The notes below the pieces were generated by a model. The model saw nothing but the letters and a program-made list of their open reading frames with translations, had not been told where the DNA came from and made no database searches. Position numbers and translations under genes: made by a program. From assembly GCA_903642215.1 (NCBI GenBank), contig CAHJWG010000002.1, positions 281,720 to 345,719 of the forward strand: a DNA stretch of 64,000 nt, written 5' to 3'. This document shows positions 8,316 to 16,733 of the stretch, piece by piece (position 1 is the stretch's first letter; the number at the start of each line of letters is the position of its first letter). Source of the DNA: Sphingobacteriaceae bacterium. Lineage in GTDB: Bacteria; Bacteroidota; Bacteroidia; Sphingobacteriales; Sphingobacteriaceae.

Positions 8316-8323
8316 TATCTTTG
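8316..8323 (+). promoter_or_regulatory. Probable -7 promoter element of tRNA-Leu
   Basis: TATCTTTG matches the Bacteroidota housekeeping -7 consensus TAnnTTTG and lies 21 bases before the tRNA. No clear TTTG -33 element is found at the usual distance. Confidence 0.45.
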
Positions 8324-8344
8324 GCAGCACTCAAATTAAAAAAT

Positions 8345-8431
8345 GCCCGGGTGGCGAAATTGGTAGACGCACCACTTTGAGGGGGTGGCGTCCGAAAGGA
8401 TGTAGCGGTTCGAATCCGCTTCCGGGCACCA
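8345..8431 (+). tRNA. tRNA-Leu (anticodon GAG)
   Basis: A complete cloverleaf with a long class II variable arm. The acceptor arms GCCCGGG (8345-8351) and TCCGGGC (8421-8427) pair, with discriminator A and encoded CCA at the end. The anticodon arm CCACT-TTGAGGG-GGTGG gives GAG, reading CUC and CUU. TTCGAAT marks the T loop. It stands alone, five bases from the stop of the convergent gene. Confidence 0.96.
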
Positions 8432-8436
8432 AAAAG

Positions 8437-9198
8437 TTAAATATCCAACTGCAAACCATCGTAAGCCAGCTTGATATTTGCCGGCAACTCTGTAGAAACA
8501 TCTTGGAATTTACCTAACCGATGACTGATATGCGTAAAATAAGTCATCTCCGCTCCTATTTTTTCGGCAAAAGCAATCGCTTCCTGAAACGTAAAATGCG
8601 AAATGTGTTTTTCCTTCTGTAAAGCATTAAGCACTAAAATTTTGCTGCCTTTTATTTTTTCAGTTTCCGTTTCCGATACTGTTTTTGCATCGGTAATATA
8701 GGTAAAATCCTTGATGCGAAAACCCAGAACCGGCAGTTTATAATGCAATACCTCGATAGGGATCATCCGGATTCCGGCTGCCGTAAAGGGTTCAAGATCA
8801 ATTGTTTTTAAGTTGATTTGTGGTATGCCCGGATATTGATAATCACTAAAAATATAAGAAAACTCACGCTTTAAAGCAGCCTGAACACGCAGGTTTGCAA
8901 ACACATCGATAGCAGAATTTTGAAAATAATTAAAGGCTCGGATGTCATCCAAACCGGCAATATGATCTTTGTGTTCGTGGGTAAAAACAACAGCTTCCAG
9001 GTGCTTAACCTGCGCACGCAGCATTTGGTAACGAAAATCCGGGCCAGAATCAATCACCACATTTTTACCGTTATCTTCAATTAAAATAGAGGAACGCAAA
9101 TGCTTGTCGTGCGGATCGGTAGAAGTGCAAACTGCGCAAGTACAAGCAATTACAGGCACGCCCTGCGAAGTTCCGGTTCCTAAAAATGTAATACGCAC
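8437..9198 (-). CDS. MBL-fold metallohydrolase, PhnP-like
   Basis: A 253-residue metallo-beta-lactamase-fold hydrolase. MRITFLGTGTSQGVPVIAC and two closely spaced Cys pairs (CTCAVC) at the N-terminus are typical of PhnP-like phosphodiesterases. The metal site is visible as THEHKDH, ITDAKTV and the C-terminal THISHRLG. The known PhnP acts on cyclic phosphodiesters, but this Bacteroidota branch has no phosphonate neighbours here, so the substrate is open. Full length; a motif copy (9256) lies between its start and the lolA stop. Confidence 0.88.
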   Translation of the reverse strand: MRITFLGTGTSQGVPVIACTCAVCTSTDPHDKHLRSSILIEDNGKNVVIDSGPDFRYQMLRAQVKHLEAVVFTHEHKDHIAGLDDIRAFNYFQNSAIDVFANLRVQAALKREFSYIFSDYQYPGIPQINLKTIDLEPFTAAGIRMIPIEVLHYKLPVLGFRIKDFTYITDAKTVSETETEKIKGSKILVLNALQKEKHISHFTFQEAIAFAEKIGAEMTYFTHISHRLGKFQDVSTELPANIKLAYDGLQLDI

Positions 9199-9255
9199 AG
9201 TTGGTTTTAGCTGATGGTTATCAATTGAAATCTATTTGCAATGATTTTTAGCCGA

Positions 9256-9267
9256 TAAAAGAAGCAT
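9256..9267 (-). repeat. Dispersed motif copy (G form) after lolA
   Basis: Minus strand reads ATGCTTCTTTTATCGGC then TAAAAATC, the full extended form. It starts 15 bases after the lolA stop in the sense direction. One of only two minus-strand copies with G. Confidence 0.7.
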
Positions 9268-9282
9268 GTGCTAACACAATCC

Positions 9283-9966
9283 TCATCTTAAATCTACTAC
9301 TTCAACACCGGGATAATTTTTTTTGTTGAAACCAAAAACAGCATCAGAACCTTTATAATCCGTAGCGGCAGAATTTAAAATATAAGTGTAACGACTTCCG
9401 TTTTTATCGGAAACAGCTGCACTGTAAATCAACGATTTTGATTTGTTAATTTGCAGTTTGATTTTGAAAAAAGGCTTTTTACTATCCACCGGCGTTAAAT
9501 CAATTTGCTGATATACAATGCCTTGCTGCTTCACTTCTCCCGTAAATAAATACTTGTACCCTTTTTCGTAAATGGTAAAAATTTGTGCCGGGTTTAAAGA
9601 TTGCGAACTGTTATCCACATCGTTAACCTGTATTTCGTTGTCTTTTTTCAGGTATGTCCATTGGGTTTTTCCATCGCTGATAATCTCCTGACTAATACTT
9701 TTTGCACTATTAGAACCTTCATAAAGCGTTACCCGAAATTTATTTGTTTTTGGGTTTGCAATGATGGTTCCGCTTTGTTTGTAACCTTTAATATTCTCCT
9801 GCGGATTATCTAAAACGTAACTAAAATCTGATTTAATAGCCGAAAAAGCTTTATATTTTTTGCTCACACCATCCAAAATAACTTTGGCTTTTGCATCCGT
9901 TTGTGCCTGTACAGTTGCGCAGGCAAACAAAATCAGCGCACAACTGCATACTCTTTTTAGTATCAT
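9283..9966 (-). CDS. lolA: Outer-membrane lipoprotein carrier LolA-like protein
   Basis: 227 residues with a signal peptide (MILKRVCSCALILFACATVQAQ). The mature protein carries the LolA pattern: an N-terminal helix with LDGVSKKYKAFSAIKSDFSY, a strand with GTIIANPKTNKFRVTLYEG, ISDGKTQWTYLKKDNEIQVN and a C-terminal half-barrel. It would shuttle lipoproteins across the periplasm. The gene is four bases downstream of ftsK and forms the usual Bacteroidota ftsK-lolA pair. The family is reliable; true LolA function in Bacteroidota, which lack a standard LolB, is inferred. Confidence 0.88.
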   Translation of the reverse strand: MILKRVCSCALILFACATVQAQTDAKAKVILDGVSKKYKAFSAIKSDFSYVLDNPQENIKGYKQSGTIIANPKTNKFRVTLYEGSNSAKSISQEIISDGKTQWTYLKKDNEIQVNDVDNSSQSLNPAQIFTIYEKGYKYLFTGEVKQQGIVYQQIDLTPVDSKKPFFKIKLQINKSKSLIYSAAVSDKNGSRYTYILNSAATDYKGSDAVFGFNKKNYPGVEVVDLR

Positions 9967-9970
9967 AAGT

Positions 9971-12601
9971 TTATTTTGAATCGATATTACTTAAAAACTG
10001 TTCCAGCGCATAATCGTCCGGCATTAAAACTTCGCGCGCTTTACTTCCCTCAAACGGGCCAACAATTCCCGCTGCTTCCAGCTGATCAATAATCCGGCCG
10101 GCACGGTTGTAACCTAACTTTAATTTACGCTGAATGAGGGAGGTTGAACCTTGCTGGTGCATTACAATTAACCGGGCAGCTTCTTCAAAAAGCGGATCGC
10201 GGTCGCCGGCATCAAATTCTTTCTGATTACTTTCCCCGCCTTCTCCCACAAATTCAGGCAGCATAAAAGCGGTTGGATAACCACGCTGGTTACCGATAAA
10301 ATCAGATATTTTTTCTACTTCCGGCGTATCTACAAAAGCACATTGTAAACGAATTAAATCGTTTCCGGTAGATAAAAGCATATCGCCGCGGCCAATCAAC
10401 TGATCAGCACCGCCGGCATCCAGAATTGTACGCGAATCTATTTTAGATAACACCCGGAAAGCCAGGCGAGCCGGAAAATTCGCCTTGATCGTTCCGGTAA
10501 TAATATTTACGGACGGGCGTTGCGTGGCAATTACCAAATGGATGCCCACCGCACGGGCCAGTTGTGCTAAACGGGCAATTGGGGTTTCCACTTCTTTACC
10601 GGCCGTCATCATTAAATCTGCAAATTCATCTACAATCAACACGATAAACGGTAGAAAACGATGGCCGCTGGTAGGTACTAATTTGCGGTTTACAAACTTC
10701 AAATTGTATTCTTTCAGGTTTCTAACCTGTGCATCTTTTAATAGATCATAACGCTGATCCATCTCAATACAAAGCGAATTAAGCGTGTTGATTACCTTTT
10801 TCGTATCTGTAATAATAGCATCTGCTTCGTCCGGCAGTTTTGCCAGAAAATGTCTTTCAATCTTTCGGAACAACGTTAATTCTACTTTCTTCGGATCAAC
10901 CAACACAAATTTTAATTGCGAAGGATGTTTACTGTACAAAAGGGAAACCAGAATTGCGTTGATTCCAACGGATTTACCCTGGCCGGTTGCGCCGGCAACC
11001 AACAAATGCGGCATTTTGGCTAAATCAGCAATATACACTTCGTTGGAAATGGTTTTTCCAAGTGCAATCGGCAAATCCATCGTGTTATTCTGGAATTTTT
11101 CTGTTTCCAGAATCGAGCGCATAGAAACCATTTCCGGATGCTGATTAGGCACTTCAATACCGATAGTTCCTTTACCCGGCATCGGCGCAATAATCCGGAT
11201 ACCCAATGCGGCCAAACTTAGCGCAATATCATCTTCCAGGTTTTTTATTTTGGAAATACGTACGCCCGGTGCCGGGATAATTTCATACAAAGTTACGGTT
11301 GGGCCAACGGTTGCCTTGATTTTTGCAATCTCGATGTTATAATGATTCAGCGTTTCAACAATTTTATCTTTGTTGGATTCTAATTCTTCATTATTGATCT
11401 GGATTTTATTCGGGCCATAATTTTCCAGTAAACTAATTCGTGGCTTCTCGTAAGAACTCAGGTCAAGTTCCGGATCATACAAGCCAAATTCTTCCACCAA
11501 TTTATTTGCAGTTTGCTCTACTTCCGGCTCTGCCACCGTAAAAGTTGGCTCCGTTCTAACTTCCTCCTCTAAATCCTCTTCAATTTCTAAAGCCGGTTCT
11601 GGTGTAAGCACAACAGGTTTGAAAACTTCTGTCAGCGGGATTATTTTCGGGACATTTGTTTCAGCGGGCCGCTTTTTAGGAATATTAAATTCGAAGTTAT
11701 CCGCTGTTTCAATATCCGTTTTTAAAGGTGATACTGCGTTTACCGGGTAATTTTGGGTAAGTTTTTCTGTGGATGACGGCGCAAAAACTTCCTCTTCCGC
11801 AACGGTTACTTTGTTTAGCGGAATATTTTGAGAGAGTTTTACACCAGGAAGTTCTTCTTCCGTTGCCGTAGTTACAGTATCGTTTATGGTGTCTGTTTCT
11901 AATTTTAATTTTCTTTCGGGAAGTTTAAAATCGATATTATAAACAACGATCAGGAAAGTAAGCGCGGCAAAAATTAATAAACCGGCAGTTCCGGCTGCAC
12001 CAATCTGCACATCAAGCAAACGGTTCGTCCAAAACCCAAACTGTCCTTCCAAAAAATGCGGATAATCATTAATCAATCCATGCAAAAAACCGATGGCAAC
12101 CGATAAAAAAAGGAGGCTAAAAAAAGCATATCCTAATGTTTTACTGATGGAAAACAGGCGGACTTTAAACAGTAAACGATAACCGATCACCAAAAAAACA
12201 ATTACAAATACAAAGGAAGCCACACCGAACCATTCGTAAATAAACTGGTGCGAAAGCAGTGCGCCTAATTTGCCTAACCAGTTTTGCACCAAAGGGTTGG
12301 TAACGCCGCTGTCAATTAATTCCTGCGGTGTTTTCCAGAAATTACTCCAGCCACCGTTAGATTCAAGTACGTAACTCTGGTCGTCTTCCCAGGTAAATAA
12401 ATAGGATGTAAAAGCGATAAGAAAGTATAGGCAGATGATTAAAAAAAACAAACCTGTAACTTTTACAATCCGTCCGTCTTTCAAATCAAATGACGGTAAT
12501 TCGGGTTTACTTTTTTTGCTTTTGGGGAACATGTAAGGTGCCCCGGACTTATTTTCTTCCTTTAAAGTAGTATTCTTAAACTGATTTCCTTTTGGAGGCA
12601 T
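9971..12601 (-). CDS. ftsK: DNA translocase FtsK/SpoIIIE
   Basis: 876-residue membrane-anchored translocase that pumps chromosomal DNA at the septum and activates Xer recombination. About four transmembrane segments lie at residues 48-220, followed by an acidic, Pro/Glu-rich linker (about 230-370), the alpha-beta motor with Walker A GATGQGKS (537-544) and Walker B LIVDEFADL, and a C-terminal winged-helix gamma domain (HQQGSTSLIQRKLKLGYNRA) that reads polar DNA words. MFPKSKK at residue 24 is an alternative start. Together with xerD at 4974 this supplies both parts of dimer resolution. Confidence 0.96.
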   Translation of the reverse strand: MPPKGNQFKNTTLKEENKSGAPYMFPKSKKSKPELPSFDLKDGRIVKVTGLFFLIICLYFLIAFTSYLFTWEDDQSYVLESNGGWSNFWKTPQELIDSGVTNPLVQNWLGKLGALLSHQFIYEWFGVASFVFVIVFLVIGYRLLFKVRLFSISKTLGYAFFSLLFLSVAIGFLHGLINDYPHFLEGQFGFWTNRLLDVQIGAAGTAGLLIFAALTFLIVVYNIDFKLPERKLKLETDTINDTVTTATEEELPGVKLSQNIPLNKVTVAEEEVFAPSSTEKLTQNYPVNAVSPLKTDIETADNFEFNIPKKRPAETNVPKIIPLTEVFKPVVLTPEPALEIEEDLEEEVRTEPTFTVAEPEVEQTANKLVEEFGLYDPELDLSSYEKPRISLLENYGPNKIQINNEELESNKDKIVETLNHYNIEIAKIKATVGPTVTLYEIIPAPGVRISKIKNLEDDIALSLAALGIRIIAPMPGKGTIGIEVPNQHPEMVSMRSILETEKFQNNTMDLPIALGKTISNEVYIADLAKMPHLLVAGATGQGKSVGINAILVSLLYSKHPSQLKFVLVDPKKVELTLFRKIERHFLAKLPDEADAIITDTKKVINTLNSLCIEMDQRYDLLKDAQVRNLKEYNLKFVNRKLVPTSGHRFLPFIVLIVDEFADLMMTAGKEVETPIARLAQLARAVGIHLVIATQRPSVNIITGTIKANFPARLAFRVLSKIDSRTILDAGGADQLIGRGDMLLSTGNDLIRLQCAFVDTPEVEKISDFIGNQRGYPTAFMLPEFVGEGGESNQKEFDAGDRDPLFEEAARLIVMHQQGSTSLIQRKLKLGYNRAGRIIDQLEAAGIVGPFEGSKAREVLMPDDYALEQFLSNIDSK

Positions 12602-12741
12602 TTACGTTAAACAGATTTTTTTGCACAACAAAGTTAAAATATTTGTACGCAGAAGCATTTATATTTAAGTTTTAATTAAACACGAATAATATTTTTCAAT
12701 GTATAAATCCGCTGCATATCTTGTTGTATAAGGGTTTTACA

Positions 12742-12753
12742 ATGCTTCTTTTA
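12742..12753 (+). repeat. Dispersed motif copy (G form)
   Basis: ATGCTTCTTTTATACGG followed by TTAAAAT. It lies between the ftsK start and the stop of pspC, 24 bases past that stop. Confidence 0.7.
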
Positions 12754-12777
12754 TACGGTTAAAATCCAATTTAGATA

Positions 12778-12999
12778 TTAAAGGTCTGTCAGCCGTGTTC
12801 CGGTCCGCTTTATGTAATTCCTAAAATCAAGCACAATACCTGCCAGAAAGTAAAATATAAGTGGGAAACCTACCGCCAGAAAAGAAGAATAGATAAAAAA
12901 CAGCCGAATTTTGGCTATCGAAATATGGAAAAATTCGCCCAGATAAGTGCAAACACCGAAAGAATATCTTTCAAAAAAGGTTAAAATACGTTGTAGCAT
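12778..12999 (-). CDS. PspC domain protein
   Basis: 73 residues forming a single PspC domain: a short amphipathic N-terminus (MLQRILTFFERYSFGVCTYL), a transmembrane segment (about 34-58, FIYSSFLAVGFPLIFYFLAG) and a short basic tail. PspC proteins take part in envelope-stress responses in other phyla. In Bacteroidota the small version commonly sits beside the DUF2851 gene, as here, with only one base between them, implying one transcript. Function in this lineage is unknown. Confidence 0.87.
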   Translation of the reverse strand: MLQRILTFFERYSFGVCTYLGEFFHISIAKIRLFFIYSSFLAVGFPLIFYFLAGIVLDFRNYIKRTGTRLTDL

Positions 13000-13000
13000 A

Positions 13001-14287
13001 TCAGCTTAATTTTAAAAGTTTATTGCCAATTCCACATTCCAGACAGCGTTTTCGATCACAATAATTATTTTTTAATTCGATAATTGCCTGAGAACTACCC
13101 GCAGAACCAACTTTTATTCCTGCTGTTATAAAACTACTGATTATAAAATTATTTTCGCAAGGTAAATTTTCTAAAATTTTTACGGCTTTGCTGATGTAAG
13201 GTTCCGATTGATTTGTTTTCCCAAAAGCAAAAAGAAACACGCAAACGGTGTTGATCAAAATATTTTCTACCGAAGCTTGTCCTAATTTTTTAGAAACAGG
13301 TTTGGCCTTTTTCCCAAACAGATAATGCTCCAGCCAATACGCCGAAGGATTTATACCGGTAAACAAAGCATTGATTTTTTCGATCTCGTCTGTTTTTACA
13401 ATTGCTGCTAAAAAGCGGTTTGTTCGGTGCATTAACGCAGCAAATTGCGCAATCCGGATGGTTGGGAAATTTAACGGCCGCAATCTCAGGAATTTCCAAA
13501 GATGTTTTTCTATCGGCAGTAAGCCGTATTTGTGTTTCAAAAACCGATATTCCTTTTGTAGAGTTAAAAAATATGGCTCATCCAATTCATCCTCCAAAAA
13601 ACCGGCCTGGCCAAAAAGCAGTGCTTCGGTTTGTGTTAAATCGAAGGTATATTTTGCCAGGATGGATAACGGTAGGGATTTCGCCAGCATTTCAAACGGA
13701 AGCGCATTAATTTTAAAGCCGAAGCTGGCAGCCAGAACCTGGTAAAAAGCTTCTTCCCAATTGCCGTTCAATAAAGAGATGATTTCAAAAACATGTGCTG
13801 ATTTTTCTTCTAAACGTTCGATCAGCATACGGTCTAACCAGTTTTGCAGCGTTAATTCGTCAACATTCCTGATCATTTTTTCGCAGGGAAATGCAACCTG
13901 ATTTTCGTACATCAAACTTTGATATCGCTGTAAAAGAACGTCGGACACGCGGTTTTCTAAAACCAAAACCGGAATAGCCAAACCGCAGCTGTTAAAAATT
14001 TCGGCATCGTTTACATAAACTACATGCAAAATCACGTTGTCGTAAGCCAGGTCTTTTTCGTGGCCGTGCCGCAGCCAGTCAGATGAGCGAATGTGGATTT
14101 CTACGTTTCCCGCCCAAAGCGTTTCGCCAATTTGAAGTTTTGCGTTCTGGAAATCCGGCCCGGCGTGATGATGATGCGTTCCCGGAGAAAGAACCTGCAA
14201 ACTTAAACCGTCGATTGTGCGAAGATCGATCTGCCGATATAAGCGAAATTTCCAGATGTATTGAAGCAAATCTTCCGCAAATACCAT
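13001..14287 (-). CDS. DUF2851 family protein
   Basis: 428 residues with the DUF2851 hallmarks: MVFAEDLLQYIWKFRLYRQ at the start, GTHHHHAGPDFQNAKLQIG, GNVEIHIRSSDWLRHGHE and a C-terminal Cys cluster (NNYCDRKRCLECGIGNKLL). The N-terminal part has acidic and His residues in an order reminiscent of nuclease-type active sites (PDF, EIH, SDW), and the C-terminal cysteines could hold a metal. Function is not established. It is transcribed into pspC. Confidence 0.9.
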   Translation of the reverse strand: MVFAEDLLQYIWKFRLYRQIDLRTIDGLSLQVLSPGTHHHHAGPDFQNAKLQIGETLWAGNVEIHIRSSDWLRHGHEKDLAYDNVILHVVYVNDAEIFNSCGLAIPVLVLENRVSDVLLQRYQSLMYENQVAFPCEKMIRNVDELTLQNWLDRMLIERLEEKSAHVFEIISLLNGNWEEAFYQVLAASFGFKINALPFEMLAKSLPLSILAKYTFDLTQTEALLFGQAGFLEDELDEPYFLTLQKEYRFLKHKYGLLPIEKHLWKFLRLRPLNFPTIRIAQFAALMHRTNRFLAAIVKTDEIEKINALFTGINPSAYWLEHYLFGKKAKPVSKKLGQASVENILINTVCVFLFAFGKTNQSEPYISKAVKILENLPCENNFIISSFITAGIKVGSAGSSQAIIELKNNYCDRKRCLECGIGNKLLKLS

Positions 14288-14342
14288 TAAAGCAGGTTTA
14301 ATATTGCTTTAAAGATAAAAATATTAACTTAAATTTAGGTGA

Positions 14343-14354
14343 TAAAAGAAGTAT
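14343..14354 (-). repeat. Dispersed motif copy overlapping a stop codon
   Basis: Minus strand reads ATACTTCTTTTATCACC; its first base is the last base of the TGA stop (14354-14356) of the DUF47 gene. Confidence 0.7.
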
Positions 14355-15001
14355 CAGCCGTATTTAATCATAATAGATTCTACAGATTTCACCACATCTT
14401 TACACATATCCGTAGCCGTTTCCAATCCCAGTAAAATTTCCTGTAGTTTGATCATTTTGATCGGATCTTTTTCAAATTCAAAAAGATCAGCAACGGCTTT
14501 GTTATAAACCTGATCTGCTTTGGCTTCGATGGCATAAATCGATTCGCAGTAAAATTCTATTTTATCGATGTTTGTAATGTCTTTCAACTCAAAAATTAAC
14601 ACTTGTAATTCCTTGCTTGCATCTAAAATTAAATCTGCAAGCACCAGCATCGGCTGCGTAAATTCTTTTAAATCATACAAAAACATCCGGTTTGCAGATT
14701 CATGGATATAATCTGCCACATCATCAATCGAAGAGGTTAAAGCGTGGATATCTTCGCGGTCAAAAGGCGTAATAAAATTTTTGCTTAGCTCGATATTGAT
14801 CTCATGCGTAATATCATCGCCAACGTTTTCAAGCCGATCTATCTGATGATACAGTGTTTTTGTATCGATAAAAGAAGTATTATGTAACGATTGCCGGAGC
14901 AAGGTTGCCATGGCTACAACGTTTTCCGTAGCATGATCAAACAATGGAAAAAATAATATTTTACCTTTCGGAGTGAAGTATTGTACCAGTGTTTTAAACA
15001 T
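14354..15001 (-). CDS. DUF47 (PhoU-like) phosphate-transport accessory protein
   Basis: 215 residues, almost all helical, with the PhoU-related DUF47 pattern: MFKTLVQYFTPKGKILFFPL, FDHATENVV, the metal-site helices DRLENVGDDITHEI and TSSIDDVADYIHESANR. DUF47 proteins normally accompany a Pit-type phosphate permease and modulate it. No pit gene follows here; the next gene on this strand is DUF2851 67 bases on. Two motif copies: one overlaps the stop (14343-14354), one lies inside (14869-14880, encoding NTSFI). Confidence 0.88.
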   Translation of the reverse strand: MFKTLVQYFTPKGKILFFPLFDHATENVVAMATLLRQSLHNTSFIDTKTLYHQIDRLENVGDDITHEINIELSKNFITPFDREDIHALTSSIDDVADYIHESANRMFLYDLKEFTQPMLVLADLILDASKELQVLIFELKDITNIDKIEFYCESIYAIEAKADQVYNKAVADLFEFEKDPIKMIKLQEILLGLETATDMCKDVVKSVESIMIKYG

Positions 15002-15184
15002 AATTAGGATCGTATTTTGAGTTAAAGGTAGCTTAACTTGTGTTAAGAAATTGTTAAGTATTTTTGAATTCTATCGAAACTGAAAACCAAGAGCTATCTT
15101 ATGTTTTTAATTAAATACATAATATGGTGTGCAAATACCTGCTAACCTAATAAAGTTGTTACAAATCGCTTACCCTTGCAAAGC

Positions 15185-15192
15185 TATATTTG
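15185..15192 (+). promoter_or_regulatory. Possible -7 promoter element of the efflux operon
   Basis: TATATTTG matches TAnnTTTG, 89 bases before the TolC-like gene. The nearest upstream TTG (15156) is about 26 bases away, longer than usual, so the -33 element is uncertain. The remaining 15002-15281 gap, divergent between the DUF47 and efflux genes, shows nothing else clear. Confidence 0.4.
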
Positions 15193-15281
15193 CGCTGTTA
15201 GAAAGTGCAAGCAGCCGTTACAAATCCTTATCCTTCTTTCTAACTATTTTTTTACCCTGATCTTTATCATCATAACTGCAC

Positions 15282-16685
15282 ATGTTCTACAGAACAAATT
15301 TTTGCTACGGGTTATGCTTGATGTTTTTATTAAGCGCCTGTAATGCTGTTTTTGCACAGCAAAAAATTTTAACCTTAAAAGAAGCTGTCCAAAATACGCT
15401 TCAAAACTATGGTACCATTAAGGCCAAAGCTAATTATGTGCAAGCAGCAGCAGCTACATTGAAGGAAACAAAACGTGAATATTTGCCGAACCTAAATGTT
15501 TCCGCACAGAATGATTTCGGTACAGTTAATTCGCAATACGGCCCATCCTATGGTTTGGGCGGATATGCGGTTTCTTCGAGCGGGCCGATTTTAACCGGAC
15601 AAAACTGGAATGCTGCTTTTGGCGGACTTTATTTAGCAAACCTGAACTGGGATTTCTTCGCTTTTGGTAAATCCAAAGAAAAAATAAAAGTTGCCCGCAG
15701 TCAGGTTACTTTAGATCAAAGTGATTTGGTACAGGAACAGTTTCAGCAGGAAGTGCGCGTTTCCGGTGCTTATTTAAACCTGCTGGCTTCCCAGCAATTA
15801 AGTATTTCACAGGAAAAAAACCTGAAACGTGCCGTAGCTTTACGCGATGTAATTGCGGCGAGGGTTAAAAGCGGACTAAATCCCGGTGTAGATTCATCGC
15901 TGGCAAATGCCGAAGTGGCAAGCGCACAAATTGCTTTAACCAATGCGCAGGATGTGGTACAGCAACAGGGAAATCTTTTGGCACAATACACAACGCTTGC
16001 ACCGGTTGATTTTTTGCTGGATAGTAACTTTGTAAGTAAAATCCCGAAAACGCTGGATACGAGTACTGCTTTTAACATCAAAAATCATCCGTTACTGCAG
16101 TTTTATCAAAACCGGATCAACATCAGTACAGAACGGGAAAAATATTTCAGAACTTTTAATTATCCAACTTTTTCCTTGTTTAATATTTTTCAAAGCAAAG
16201 GTTCCGGGTTTAACAGTTACACGCTTACCCAAACATTGTTTACGCATGATTATTTTACCGGTGTTAACCCAACCCGATCCAACTATTTACTCGGAGTTGG
16301 CTTGAGCTGGAATTTAACTTCGCCTTTACGGGTGCACGAACAGGTGCGGTCGCAGCAATTTAATTCGGAAGGTTTGCGCAACGAATACGAAGTGGTTAAC
16401 CAACAGCTTACCGCGCAGTTAACCCTTTCAAAAACACGTATTCAAAACGCGCTGAAAAATTATCAGGCGGCACCGATCGGTTTAAAAGCGGCATCCGATG
16501 CTTATCTGCAAAAAACAACTTTATACAAAAACGGGCTGGCTACAATTGTTGATGTAACGCAGGCCCTATACACTTTAAACCGCGCCGAAACCGACCGCGA
16601 TATTGCCTTTAACAACGTTTGGCAGGCCCTGCTTTTTAAAGCTGCCGCCAGCGGAGATTTCGGATTATTTTATAATGAATTTTAA
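15282..16685 (+). CDS. TolC-family outer-membrane efflux protein
   Basis: 467-residue outer-membrane channel of a tripartite efflux pump. A signal peptide covers about residues 1-25 (LMFLLSACNAVFAQ; the Cys could permit lipidation). The mature protein has two OEP-type repeats with long coiled-coil helices: ILTLKEAVQNTLQNYGTIKA, SGAYLNLLASQQLSISQEK, RVKSGLNPGVDSSLANAEV, and near the end YQAAPIGLKAASDAYLQ with YKNGLATIVDVTQALY. It is the first gene of a three-gene operon with the RND pump and adaptor. Confidence 0.92.
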   Translation: MFYRTNFCYGLCLMFLLSACNAVFAQQKILTLKEAVQNTLQNYGTIKAKANYVQAAAATLKETKREYLPNLNVSAQNDFGTVNSQYGPSYGLGGYAVSSSGPILTGQNWNAAFGGLYLANLNWDFFAFGKSKEKIKVARSQVTLDQSDLVQEQFQQEVRVSGAYLNLLASQQLSISQEKNLKRAVALRDVIAARVKSGLNPGVDSSLANAEVASAQIALTNAQDVVQQQGNLLAQYTTLAPVDFLLDSNFVSKIPKTLDTSTAFNIKNHPLLQFYQNRINISTEREKYFRTFNYPTFSLFNIFQSKGSGFNSYTLTQTLFTHDYFTGVNPTRSNYLLGVGLSWNLTSPLRVHEQVRSQQFNSEGLRNEYEVVNQQLTAQLTLSKTRIQNALKNYQAAPIGLKAASDAYLQKTTLYKNGLATIVDVTQALYTLNRAETDRDIAFNNVWQALLFKAAASGDFGLFYNEF

Positions 16686-16733
16686 ATCGCCTTATCATTC
16701 CCACGATAAAGGTTTATACAGCATAAAAACAGT

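Noticed and set aside
9971..12601. The dispersed motif as the FtsK-orienting sequence
   Set aside because: Orienting words are strongly polarised along a replichore, but this motif occurs on both strands in comparable numbers (19 and 13).
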